Assembly: GCA_021432635.1 (NCBI GenBank)
Contig: MU270079.1
Coordinates: forward strand, 62,001 to 126,000
Reading direction: 5' to 3'
Source of the DNA: Thozetella sp. PMI_491
Lineage: Eukaryota; Ascomycota; Sordariomycetes; Chaetosphaeriales; Chaetosphaeriaceae
Length of the DNA: 64,000 nucleotides
The notes beneath the pieces were generated by a model. That model did not search any database. It was given only the letters and a program-made list of their open reading frames with translations, and had not been told where the DNA came from. Of this stretch, positions 54,503 through 64,000 are shown one piece after another. Numbering within the stretch: position 1 is the first letter of the stretch; each line of letters begins with the position of its first letter. A program made the translations under genes and the position numbers.

Positions 54503-55930
54503 TATATAGGCGGTGACACTAGATCATTGCCAACCTAAGGTCAGTATTACACCGTTACCTGGCGTTTAATCCGTCAATGTCGTACGATATGAGAAGTAGA
54601 TGTTCGTATTTATCACCCCGGCAGTTATTTCTAGGTCTCAAGTTTATCAATAGCTACAATGTCAGGTTGATCTAGACTCCTTCGTTCTAGATGTCATATA
54701 TGTGATGGAATTACTTCCCTTAACACACTAGATGGAGAGCTTCTACAACAGATCTACACATCTCGCTGAAGTCCACCACAAGAAGCGTAACATCTACCTG
54801 GCTAAACTATAGCTGATGCGGTGGGCCTAATTTGAACCCCACATCGAATGAAGATTGATTTGATCAGTCACCTCGGTACTGTCAATATATCCTTCCAGTC
54901 GATATACAGGTGATCTGCCGGCACGCAGATAGACGCAACAGGTTCATGGGTGTGGCTAGCATGGCGGGTCAGCAATAGCGGTAGCTCAACAAATCTTTAT
55001 GAAGTCGGATGCGCTCGCTGCAATTGTTGGACTGATTCATGGGGAAGTTGTTGATTGTCTGTTTTGCTTCGTATTTCCGGACCGAGGAGTCCTTATTTTA
55101 CAAAGTGCTCCTTCACATCACCGGCTTCCACCCCGTCTAATAGCAATGCTCCTAGTGTCCTAGTGTCGTCGGTGCAGCCTCCCTCACCATCCTTCTCGTC
55201 AGAATACTGGAAAGAGAGGTTCTTGTAAGTGGTGGTTCTCAGGGTGCTATCCCGTCAAAAGAGGAGGAAAAGGGGGAGGGGCGATTAAAATAAAATAAAA
55301 AGTCTCTCCCGCTGGGAACACCTGGATCCCGAGCAATCAATGATAAACTGAGAAGCTAGTTAGTATACTGAAACATTTTCTTAAGGAAAATTGGGAAATA
55401 TTTGCACCCACTAAAACTTTTTAAGTCGTGGGTGAGAGAGAAGAAGGAAGGGATGTTTAAAAGGAAGGAAGCTTAAAAAATATATGCATATTAGAAAAAG
55501 AAAAGGCCTTTCCCGCTGGAACCTAGATCTTTAGTGATTAATATATGATGACAAGCCGGTATATTGACTGTTATACCCCCAGCGACTTGGCACAAGTGAC
55601 AAGCTGGTATACTGACCGTTATACTACGGAAGAAATTCGGATGAGAGCAATATAAATTGGATAGTTCTTGTAATTCGAACCCAAATGAGAAAAAGTACAA
55701 CGACGGTCAAAGCCACTAGGTGCTTTAAGAGTCTTGTCCAACAGTAGTATCAAAACCTCTTCATCAAATACAGGTATCAGACCGCACAGCTAGAATGTTT
55801 TGAAATTGCGAGCGTGGTAAGCCTGAGAAGTGAAGCCCATAGAGACGGTAGTAAGGCGGTTCGCAGGACTCGAGCATGTATGTGCATGTGTTGGGTGCCA
55901 TTCCCAATTGCTCTTATTCACCGCTCTTGT

Positions 55931-56215
55931 CTGGGGAACACGAACCTGGCGCCCCTTCGTCAGACGCTCCAGGACTGCCTCCCAGCAGCCGGAGACGTCA
56001 CGGGGCTCACTAACAGCCGCAGCATTGATTGTCTCGTATCCTCTATCGTCGAGGCGCTCTAGACTGCCATCAACGCGTCGACACCGTGGTTGAACCCGTC
56101 TCCCTACTCCATCGCGGGGTTTGACCAGGAGTGCAAGGACCTGTGCTCAGAAGCGCAGCGGCTCCGCCGACGATGGCAGCGGGCGAGAGACGATGTCCAT
56201 GGTAATATGGCTGGG
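55931..56215 (+). mobile_element. non-LTR retrotransposon (Tad/LINE-type) relic
   Basis: One frame reads through NLAPLRQTLQDCLPAAG to STPWLNPSPYSIAGF, DQECKDLCSEAQRLRRRW, interrupted by TAG at 56060-56062. This is the linker between endonuclease and reverse transcriptase in fungal Tad-type LINE ORF2 (STP...PSPRS..GF..ECK....RRLRRR). Nothing of the reverse transcriptase core follows. A TAG in place of CAG fits RIP-type mutation. Confidence 0.6.
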
Positions 56216-56293
56216 ACTGAGGTGTGTCAAGATCATATATCAGTATGATGCGGATGTTTGCAATTAACCTGTTCAGATCATTCGTACCCCAGA

Positions 56294-56580
56294 GAATACG
56301 CCTGGTCCGCAGCATGATATTAAGGCTATATAGATAGATGTCTAAAATCATTCATACGGCAGTCAGCTTCGGCAATGGCTACAGCATAGCAGCCTCCCAT
56401 GGCAACCCGGTCGGACGAATAACCGCGAGGGCCTATATTCTAGCGAATACGCCTGGTCCGTAGCATGATGTGGAGGCTACATAAATAGATGCCTAAGATA
56501 ATTCACATGGCAGTCGGCTTCGGCAGTCGACGGCTACAACATAGTGGCTTACCATTGTCAACCCGGTCGGATAAATACCG
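56294..56580 (+). repeat. tandem duplication, period 151 bp
   Basis: Two copies begin GAATACGCCTGGTCCG at 56294 and 56445 and run about 136 bp each, ending near ACCCGGTCGGA. They share long identical words, but most substitutions between them are transitions, plus a small insertion (GTCGAC) in copy two. They lie just after the LINE relic. Confidence 0.8.
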
Positions 56581-57331
56581 GCCGCGCTGTCAAACTACAA
56601 GAGATTGATTAGATAATTCAAAGACCAGAATAGATTCACGTGCCAGCAAGCTGAAGTATCGTCAGGCACTGGGCGGTGGGCCATATGAACACGCCTATCG
56701 AGTTAATTTGCACGAGCACTAGTGGTCGCGCAGCTGCCCCTGAAATGAACTGGAGTTACTCTTCGCCAAACTTTGTGGGTCTGCGACCCTCCCTGAACGA
56801 GAAGGCAAATGAAAGATCCGTGTCTCTCGCTGCCCACTCTTCGTCATATTCCAAGGAAAGCACGAGGAAGGTCGTCCTGCGGTACACATAAAAAGGCCGT
56901 AGACGGGAACAAGGACCAAAACCATAGGACGCGGCGCCAAGGTTGTGGGAACAAGTTTCTCCAGCCAAAATAGGGCTAGCGACGGCTCTGGAGGGAATAG
57001 ATGACGGGGTCGAGGACCGGGGCGAAGACTTCAGGATGGGCTGATATGGACCACTGAGTAGTCAGCTACTGTACGTCCGTACATTGACTACCATAGGTAC
57101 CGGGCGCGAATAACGTACATTGGCTACGGATAATTACGCCTGGACTCTAATAATAGAGCGACCTTGACTTCACGGTATCGGCTATAGCATAATTATTGCC
57201 CATCAACCTTGGACGACACGGGTCCCCCTCGACTAAATAAACCGGAACGCACTACGGCTTTTTGCATTCCCCGTCCCCATTTCCTTTCTGGTTACTCCCA
57301 GTATTCACTCTGGTACAGGAGACGTTGGACA
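56581..57331. other. intergenic, promoter side of secreted protein gene
   Basis: No supported gene. The frame at 56676-56891 has no recognisable domain. The last 100 bp are pyrimidine-rich upstream of the ATG at 57332. Confidence 0.4.
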
Positions 57332-57909
57332 ATGTCGCCCAAGAAGCTCCTAGTAGCCTTGGCCTTCCTGGCCGTCGGCACCGTGTCAAAAACAACCTCG
57401 GATATCCTGCCCCGGCAAGGGCCGGGATACCAGGGACCCTATGCAGGTGCCACGAAATGCACCTGTTCGAACAAGGAACAAGATTCTCGCCTCGAGCTGC
57501 TTTGCGATGGTCTGTGGGGCTTAGCGGACTACGGTAAGATCGAGACCGGATGGAACGTGGTAAGTTGAAAACCTCTATTTAGGGTGTTCGCCTAGTCCAG
57601 TGCTCTCTGCTGACAAGGCTACTCTATGTCCTCTAGTGCTATATCTACTACCAAAGTATGAGGGCGAATGCGAAGTCCAAGTTTTCCGACGAAAGCTGCC
57701 AAGCCTACTTCGGGAAGGGTTTCAAGGGCGATTGTGTCGACTATCCCGACACTCCAGGAGCCGAGAACTACACGCCGAAGACGCCTGTGCAGAATGTCTC
57801 CAGGACCTCCAAAAAGTGCTGCGACGAGCTTATCGCAACGGGATATCTCCCGGTTCCGGAGTGCTGCCGCACCCTCGAGGAGGTGCAAAAGCCACCATTC
57901 CCGCTTTGA
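57332..57909 (+). CDS. small secreted cysteine-rich protein
   Basis: Exons 57332-57559 and 57637-57909 (GTAAGT donor, phase 0) give 166 aa. Residues 1-19 form a signal peptide (KKLLVALAFLAVGTVS). A dibasic-free LPRQ follows and may be a processing point. The mature part has ten cysteines: CTC, then single Cys at LLCDG, NVCYI, ESCQA and GDCVD, then two CC pairs (KCCDE, ECCRT). This even number suits five disulfides. No known fold was recognised. Size, Cys content, secretion and a location beside transposon relics are the usual profile of fungal effector candidates, but nothing here shows a host target. Confidence 0.75.
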
Positions 57910-58646
57910 CTTGGCGAGAGTACCCAAAACTGGATCATTAATCACGCGTTAGTCGGCACCATAACGGCAGGTGTGGTTTTGCTGTCAGCAACGCGGCGGT
58001 TCATTTCGCAGAGGTTCTTGCTCTGAAACTATGATTGGAGAAGCACGGGGATCAGGCCGTGGTGTCCATAGTCCAAGTATTTATCAGCCTTAACTCCCAG
58101 TTAGTCAGGCAGAGGCATCTTGACAAAGATAAACACCTTTGTTAGCTAAACGGAGTGCCAGTGACAACCAACTCAGTAACTCCCAATTCCAGGGAACGGC
58201 TATTCTTCGCTACCTTCTCTGCCTCTTCCTCCGAAGGGCCCAAAGAACACCTGTTTGCAAAAAGGAAAGTGATCCTCCCGTCCGAACCAACCATCCAGCA
58301 CCATGCGAGATTCAACGTAACGAGAGCTTAAACTGGCGTAAAGTGCTGTACCCGAGGGATTGCCAGGGTTATGATTTGAGTTGGGAGTTTTGAGTGAAGA
58401 AAAGACGAAGTGGGTGTCGCCAGACTATTACTTACCAGATTGCTGCGGACATCGTGTTTGATACACCGATCTTTGATCACCCCCGTATATCTATAGTTAA
58501 CCTACTCCGCTTTTACTCTAAGCACCCCTTGGGTTTAGAGCGCATTGCAAGGCTCACAATGTAGCCGAACTGATCGACGCAGGCATCAGGCTACTAATGT
58601 CGGCCAGTTGGTCAAAGAGGCGTAATTCAGAGGCCTGCGACGCGGC
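57910..58646. other. intergenic, no supported gene
   Basis: About 740 bp. A frame at 58139-58393 is open but unrecognised. The right end may contain further unreadable parts of the NLR relic that follows. Confidence 0.4.
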
Positions 58647-58844
58647 ATGAAGAAGCCAGCCTCTTTAAGACTCATCCAATGGATCTGTTTTGCCACTCGA
58701 CCCCTTTCGCTCGATGACTGGGCTATGGTTGTCTATGCCGATTGTCCGCACAAGTCGCTGGAGAAGTGCGAGAAGAAGGAAGACTTCGCGCCCGACAACG
58801 ATACCATAGGAAAGGCGATTGAAGGCACTTACGGAAGCCTATAG
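58647..58844 (+). pseudogene. NLR (NACHT/STAND) relic
   Basis: A 65-codon open piece reads LIQWICFATRPLSLDDW, AMVVYADCPHKSLEKC and DFAPDNDTI. This is the winged-helix region that follows the NACHT domain in one class of fungal STAND proteins (RPLSLDEL...AMVVDADCPHKSL...). No Walker motifs upstream and no repeats downstream are readable, so only a fragment survives. Confidence 0.65.
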
Positions 58845-59351
58845 GGGTCGGTGTTGCAAAACCCTTCTAGCGTGTTTTTTTTCGGGCTGCTTGAACTAGA
58901 ATTGACCCACAGTACCTGCAATACATTTGGTAATGTACCCGCTAGCCTCACCACCGATGACAAGCACCCCATTCTGGCAGGATCGTATATCGAGAATCTA
59001 TAGATCGCATCGGGTAGTAGATAAGACGAGTTTACCGAGTATCCTAGCCTCGTCTTCACTTGATTGCCTGTACCTTTACCTTACCCGATCCATCGAAGCG
59101 GACAGAACGCGCAGCGGCATACTGCTCTCGTGCTCGGCAGTGCTTACGATGCCGTTGTTGAAAGCAAGACCAGCAAAAAGCAATGATGCGGGCTTTAAGA
59201 TGGTGGCGCAAAGGGGTCCGAGACAGCAATTTCTAGCGGCCGCCTCTCGCGTTTCGCTTCTGGATTAAATATATGGTGCCGTCGCACGTCGGCGGCGAAG
59301 GGACAGCTAAAGAAACACACCACGATTTGCTCAACATCCTTCTCAAGCATC
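58845..59351. other. spacer between relics
   Basis: Stop-rich. A 113-codon frame at 58927-59268 shows no domain and may be out-of-frame NLR remnant. Confidence 0.35.
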
Positions 59352-59804
59352 ATGGTGCGCCCAAGTCATCCAATCGATCCGCATCGTGATTATATTACTG
59401 AGCTCTACCTCGACGGAGTCTCCCGAAGCAAGATCGAGAACAAACTTCGACAGCATCACCACTTGACTGTTGATCTCAGCACGACATCGCGGCGCATAAA
59501 CAGTTGGGGCTTGCAGCTCCAACAATCACGCATCATAGAGTTGCCCGAGCTCATAGAGGCCGTTCGTGATCTCATATGCCGTGTTGGCCTCACCGAGAAG
59601 CAGACCCTGGTAGTTCTCTAGAGACGAGGCTGGCCGATCACAAAACGAGGCCTCAAACGTATCAGGCTGCACCCGGATCTACGATGGCTGCGTCGTGTCA
59701 ACAGCGGCGAAGAACGCCGTGCTTTGCTCGAGAAGACGGAACAGGCGATCATCGAGATGGCGCAGCGATCCAACGCTATTGGAGGCTATGGCAGACGTTT
59801 CTAG
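59352..59804 (+). pseudogene. integrase-type transposon N-terminal helix-turn-helix relic
   Basis: One frame runs from the ATG at 59352 to TAG at 59802-59804 with an internal TAG at 59619-59621. The first ~55 residues match the Clr5-like helix-turn-helix found before integrase cores in fungal elements: HPIDPHRDYI, ELYLDGVSRSKIENKLRQ, then RRINSWGLQL. After the stop the frame continues with GWPITKRGLKRIR and IIEMAQRSNAIGGYGRR, also as in that family. The integrase catalytic core itself is missing. Confidence 0.55.
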
Positions 59805-60315
59805 CTTCGAGCCGTCGCTGTATACTGCAGTGTGGGTGTCGGGGATGTCGCCAGCCATCGTTTGAATGCCTTTGCGGCCTCCTTTTGGGCAGGTCTTCCG
59901 TGGGGCTGCGCACTTCGTGGTAGCTGTTTGGGATGTATGTGGGGCGTGGGAACTCCGGTATCAGCTCTGCCGCGCGTTGCAGCCGTGTGCGCGCGGGCTG
60001 AAGGTCACCGTAGTGCCGGCCTCGGGGGAAGGGGCGTCTGGCAGATCGGTGTGCGAGCGGGTGGTCTTTGTCGACCGACCAGATCCGGAGGCCGAAGCGC
60101 AGCCTCGTCTGGTCAAGTGCGACTCTTGCTGTGGGTATGCCCGCGTCGCGATACAGCGATTCGGTAGGCGTGGATTTCCATGCCGGCCGTATGGCCCTGG
60201 CTGCACCGTTTAGGACCCGTGCTAACTCGTCAACCAGGTACTCCTGTTGTGTGCTGGCATCATTGCTGAGGTTCTTTTGCAGGGTAATCCACATACGGCC
60301 GTCGAGACCCATCAT
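59776..60315 (-). mobile_element. LINE (Tad-type) C-terminal relic
   Basis: The minus frame contains LNGAARAIRPAWKSTPT, LYRDAGIPTARVALDQ and LRFGLRIWSVDKDHPLAHR. These are the conserved segment after the reverse transcriptase in fungal non-LTR elements, including the AGIPxAxxxLxxxRLR pattern. The upstream RT core (YxDD) is absent. It abuts and slightly overlaps the integrase-type relic on the opposite strand, so one inserted into or beside the other. Confidence 0.65.
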
Positions 60316-61415
60316 GGATATCTCTAGGATATCTTCATGTCCACTGCAAAAGTTTTTTATGAGACGCTAAGAGTAATTAGGTTAGACACTTTCTATATAT
60401 CAGCTTCTATCTAACTTTATCCATTCAGTATTATGGTCGCTAAAAGACAGTTAATAAGCACTAAATTATAGCGGGAACATTCTCTACGCTATAGCAGGGT
60501 CAGTAAGTAGCTGAACCCAATTTCAAGGGCATCTTAACTTAGATACTGTGACTTGATCTGTTTCATTAGGTGATGGATCTTTATAGCCTTACTAGTGGAC
60601 TATCCATATAACGGCAGCTGATGTTAACTGCAGCATTTCCATGGACTTATTCAGTTTATTATGCCCGACGGACTAACCTGGATGGCAAATTATAGCATAA
60701 GAACTGTAATCTTGCATCAAGGCTGTTCCTGGCTGTGACGTCGATTTCCCGTTAGCCTGATCAAAAACGTAGGACGATGGTTTACCCAAGGGCTTAAGGA
60801 ATCCACCGGGTGAAGCATTGGCCGTTTAGCTCTTGGCTTCCTCAAGGCACTCATGGCCGAATTCACCATGCTGTTCCCCTGACGGCCCGGTATGACATAT
60901 CAAGCTGTACCTTTGCAGCTGAACCAAATTGTGGCACACACTCTACCTTACACTTACCGCAACCTGCGAACAAGGCTTTGCGCGTTTTACGTCGACGGAG
61001 CCAACCAAGCGCGTGACAACGAGCTTTCAGGTCACCAATAATCGGTACAAGGCTGTCCAAATGTGTTCACGAACCCTGCAGTACGAATCCGTTCAATGGG
61101 GCTGACTTGGACTGGTAAGCAGCCACATGAATGCCATTCAGGTTTATACACCAAATAGAAAGCTCAGCCTCTGGCCACATCCAAGACTATTGAGTCCATG
61201 CAGAAAGCCACCTCGGATACTGAAGATCGCTTCTCTGTATATGTTGACTGCAGCCTGCCTTGGTTTCTCAGCGAAGTTCCGTCTGATTTTATGTGATGTT
61301 TAAAACCTGGGAGCGCCGACTTTGCAGACACAGTCAAATCGCATCCTGTAGCGACACAGAAAAACCAACCAAGCAATCGCCTCCGCAGAATCGAATCAGC
61401 AAAGGTTCAGTATCT
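60316..61415. other. AT-rich spacer
   Basis: 60360-60760 is strongly AT-rich with no open frame. The remainder has short unsupported frames and the promoter of the gene at 61416. Confidence 0.5.
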
Positions 61416-62257
61416 ATGATGATTGATCAACTATTCCGCCTCGTCGTTCCCCTCCTCGGTCTCCTTCCCCTTTCTTCCGCTCAAACTTGTTACTATGCCG
61501 GGGGCTCCGCTGCCACGGACTATACATTCGTGCCTTGCGGCACCGGGCCATCCAAAGCTTGCTGTATAGCTGGAGAGAATGATGCTTGCCTCTCGAACGG
61601 GATGTGCTATTATCCAAAGAAGAACTACTTCTACCGTGGTGCATGCACCGATCCGACGTGGAGCAGTACGGGCAACTGCCCTCTTTACTGTCTTACGCGT
61701 ACGCTGCCCAGGAATGTTTATCTTGTTTGATTCTCCTTAACACTCCAGGACCAGAAACCCCTACGAGCTGGCTCGAGATTACACGATGTGGCAATGACAC
61801 GTTCTGCTGCCAAGACAATAGCACTGCCTCCTGCTGTGACGACCTGAACAAGAAATTCACTACTTCGGATTACTGGATCACAAACAACTTCGGACAAAAT
61901 GTCGATGTTCCTGGAGCTGTCACGCCTCCGTCTTCTGTGTCCTCTGTACCATCATCGGCAACAACATCCGCGACAAGTCAGTCAACCACAAACAGCCCAG
62001 GCTCGGGAACCGGTGGCGGTGGTGGACTTACCACAGGGCAGTTGGTGGCAGCAATAGTTGCTCCTGTTTGCACTATGCTTGCCACCATCCTAGTTGCCTG
62101 GATAAACAGAGCCAGGCTTCCAGGGATACGGAAGTTATCGAATCCTGAAACCAAACCTCGTTCCGACGTTGAATCCGCTCCTCCAACCGGGGCTAACGTG
62201 GTTGCTGCCGGCAAACTTGACAAATCGGTTGTGGCCGACAAAGTCGTCGCGGACTAG
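61416..62257 (+). CDS. cysteine-rich single-pass cell-surface protein
   Basis: Exons 61416-61698 and 61749-62257 (GTACGC donor, C/GA junction) give 263 aa. Residues 1-22 are a signal peptide. The ectodomain (~23-135) has paired cysteines (TCYYAGG, VPCG, KACCIAG, DACLSNGMCYY, FCCQDN, SCCDD). Next are a Ser/Thr-rich stalk and a Gly run (~145-175), one membrane segment (~180-203, LVAAIVAPVCTMLATILVAW), and a basic cytoplasmic tail. This layout is widespread in filamentous fungi and resembles wall-stress sensors such as WSC/Mid2 in organisation, though the cysteine spacing is not a classical WSC domain. Ligand and partners unknown. A second ATG follows immediately at 61419. Confidence 0.8.
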
Positions 62258-63576
62258 TGACGGAGTGATCTGGCGCTGCTCGCTAGTAAGGGGTTACTAG
62301 CATATGGTTCGGGGGAGTGGTGTCATTCTCTCGCTTTCACGATCTGGCTGGCTACGTAGGGCTTGGTTACGGGATCAGTACCGGTTCTGGCGATAAGCAG
62401 CAGGGCAGCTACCCGTAAGGCCGTGTTGCGTATAGCACTGGCTATACAGCATCATTTATCGCGTCATAGCCATCGCCCGTCCACCCTAGGCACTCCCTGC
62501 GCTCCTGGAGTCGCCTCTTGCCTATACTCTAACACGTTAAAGAAATTACGACGATAGTGAAGTATAGCTTTAAGCAGAAAGGTATAGGTAATACTATATT
62601 CCAGTAGTTATTGCGAGCCGGGCGGTGGGAGGACGATGGCCGTACATTTCGGCGCGACGTAGCGTCGCGAAAATCGGCGAGGCGCGTGGAAGGATATGTC
62701 AGCGGCTAAAGGGCTTTACAGGCCGTAAGGGCGTAAGACAGATATGAAGCTGTCGACGTTTGGGAGAGTGTGTAAAGGCATCTAAGAGGAACTCGGGCCA
62801 GATCTGCCACAGGCGATCGTGGATACGCATGTGTGATGAAACCTCTGATCAGGCAGTCGGTAACAGAAGCGCAGGTAGAGTCAAGACGCCTTGAGAGCGA
62901 AAGAAATCCATGTACACGTGGTCGCTAGACAGAGGCCGCATAAACGGTGGAAGCTCACCAGAGCATGGAGTCAGGTCCAGATCTAGAGAGTCCGGGCGCA
63001 CGCAGAGCGACAGCAGCCGCGGACGTTCTCGTGGGGCCGGCTATGTCGGAAGCCGGGACACGCTTTGTTAGTGCCCCATGTCTGATGCTGCTGATCGAAG
63101 CAGTCTATCAAGCCCATTAATGTGCACAGGAGTAAGGCTGCGGTAGCAGTCCTTTTATTGGCTGTTTAGCAACATGCAATAGCGCCGCAGTGAAGCACAA
63201 TATTTACCACAATAGGAATACGATTCCACATCCTGACGTGTATTAGCCAATTAAACTGTGCGGCTGAAGTTTTCAGCCAGCCAAAATCACTGTATCGTCA
63301 GCGCGCCAAAGGGCCTGACAAATAAGTGGCACTCGCGGCACTCAGAGAGCACACAAAGACCCGGGGTGGCAGTAGGGCCAAGTCGTCTCCTTCAGGTGGC
63401 TGGCTTGTCCGTGTGCTCTGGCGGAGATACGAATCTTTTTCGACGAACTCAGCATGCTGCAGCACATGGCAGTCGTTGTTGATTACGATCTCTTCATCAA
63501 CGGCGGACCAGGCCTTGAAGCCAGCATCGCGCCTCTCCAAGATAGGATAGGGACTTCTTACGGTCTGGCTCTAGAT
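62258..63576. other. relic-like region, no supported gene
   Basis: Stop-dense on both strands. It begins with a block (62290-62335) that recurs near the window's right end. Some short frames look protein-like without matching a family. Confidence 0.45.
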
Positions 63577-64000
63577 TTACTGATTCTTCAGCTCTATGTG
63601 GGCAAAATTTTGTTTGTGGGCGGGGTGCGAGTTGAAAGCCTCCACGAAGTCGACAATCACCTGCCCCTCGATGTGTTCAGGCTGTTTATGGCGTGGATCT
63701 CTTGAGAATCCATGCCGGAGCTCGACAATGGGTAGGCCGGTTGGGTCGGTGGCGAAGCTCCAGCCGTCGTATGTTAGGTGCCACTGGGAGACTGCTTTGG
63801 TGAACCTGCGGCCTTGGTCACGCGAGTCATACAAAAGCTCATCCGCGTCTTGGGCAAACCTAATCTTCGGTCAGGCGGATAGCCCCCGTATCGCCGTAAT
63901 GCAACAGACGCATGACACAAGGCGTGGATCCGCACAACGCGGCGGTCGAGAGGAAGTGGTTACTGGCATATTGGTTGGGGAACGGTGTCGTTCTCTCGCC
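62290..64000 (+). repeat. pair of ~45-bp direct repeats about 1.67 kb apart
   Basis: GGTTACTAGCATATGGTT...GTGTCATTCTCTCGC at ~62291-62334 recurs as GGTTACTGGCATATTGGTT...GTGTCGTTCTCTCGC at ~63956-64000, about 85% alike. The second copy is cut by the window edge, so its full length is unknown. Direct repeats at this spacing could be LTR remnants or two copies of a dispersed repeat. Confidence 0.5.
63577..63870 (-). pseudogene. unrecognised coding fragment at right edge
   Basis: The minus frame from about 63870 down to the stop at 63577 reads FAQDADELLYDSRDQGRRF, HLTYDGWSFATDPTGLP and HIEGQVIVDFVEAFNSHP and looks like real protein. Upstream its frame meets TGA. The adjacent frame continues open (LHYGDTGAIRLTED) to the window edge, so a frameshift or an intron lies near 63875. 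MRLLHYGDTGAIRLTED resembles the start of some HET-domain proteins, but the rest does not. Family unknown. Confidence 0.35.

Larger units (their letters stand above)
53839..55930. other. AT-rich relic region
   Basis: Apart from the listed fragments this 2-kb stretch has no credible gene. Around 55290-55640 motifs recur: TCTCCCGCTGG/TTTCCCGCTGG, and GACAAGCYGGTATAYTGACYGTTATA at about 55550 and 55600. The copies differ by transitions only in that motif. Confidence 0.5.

Overview
The window is nuclear DNA of a filamentous ascomycete (Pezizomycotina, probably Sordariomycete-like; the placement is inference). The basis is: genes with short introns (50-101 nt) bounded by GTRAGT-type donors and CTRAY-type branch points; a fungal delta-9 desaturase with a cytochrome b5 tail; a NACHT-type fungal NLR; a galactosaminogalactan gene set; and an intron-bearing tRNA-Ser. 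Gene blocks alternate with gene-poor stretches that hold transposon and gene relics, several with single in-frame stops and transition-biased repeat divergence, as repeat-induced point mutation would leave.

Layout. 1-2.4 kb: 3' end of a SET-domain gene, a tiny secreted-peptide gene with an in-frame TAG, and tRNA-Ser(AGA). 2.4-5.9 kb: gene-poor, one decayed reading frame. 5.9-7.6 kb: delta-9 fatty acid desaturase. 7.9-8.6 kb: an inverted-repeat element. 9.2-21.8 kb: a probable immunity/cell-death island. It contains a large protein with a C-terminal subtilisin domain, a convergent 282-aa gasdermin-like gene 91 bp away, a zinc-finger/ankyrin protein, and a PNP_UDP-NACHT-ankyrin NLR. 22.5-26 kb: a PAQR/Izh membrane receptor and a TLC-domain protein.

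26.7-45.5 kb: a galactosaminogalactan exopolysaccharide cluster: a giant membrane GT4 synthase (Gtb3-like, 2,820 aa), membrane-anchored spherulin-4 hydrolase (Sph3), UDP-glucose 4-epimerase (Uge3), a second soluble spherulin-4 paralogue, and the secreted CE18 deacetylase (Agd3). Together they would make UDP-Gal/UDP-GalNAc, polymerise and export the polymer, trim it, and deacetylate it at the cell surface. No Ega3 (GH114) gene was recognised.

48-53.8 kb: a creatinase-like M24 protein, a SesB-type alpha/beta hydrolase lacking the nucleophile serine, and a polytopic membrane protein. 53.8-64 kb: a relic-rich region (LINE pieces, integrase-type helix-turn-helix relic, NLR relic, 151-bp tandem duplication) with two intact cysteine-rich surface/secreted protein genes.

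The most interesting item is the subtilase/gasdermin pair. It has the layout of the Podospora HET-Q2/HET-Q1 module, in which a protease removes a ~5 kDa C-terminal piece of a gasdermin to trigger cell death. The pair sits next to an NLR. All intron coordinates are my own splice predictions; each full model gives an exon total divisible by three.
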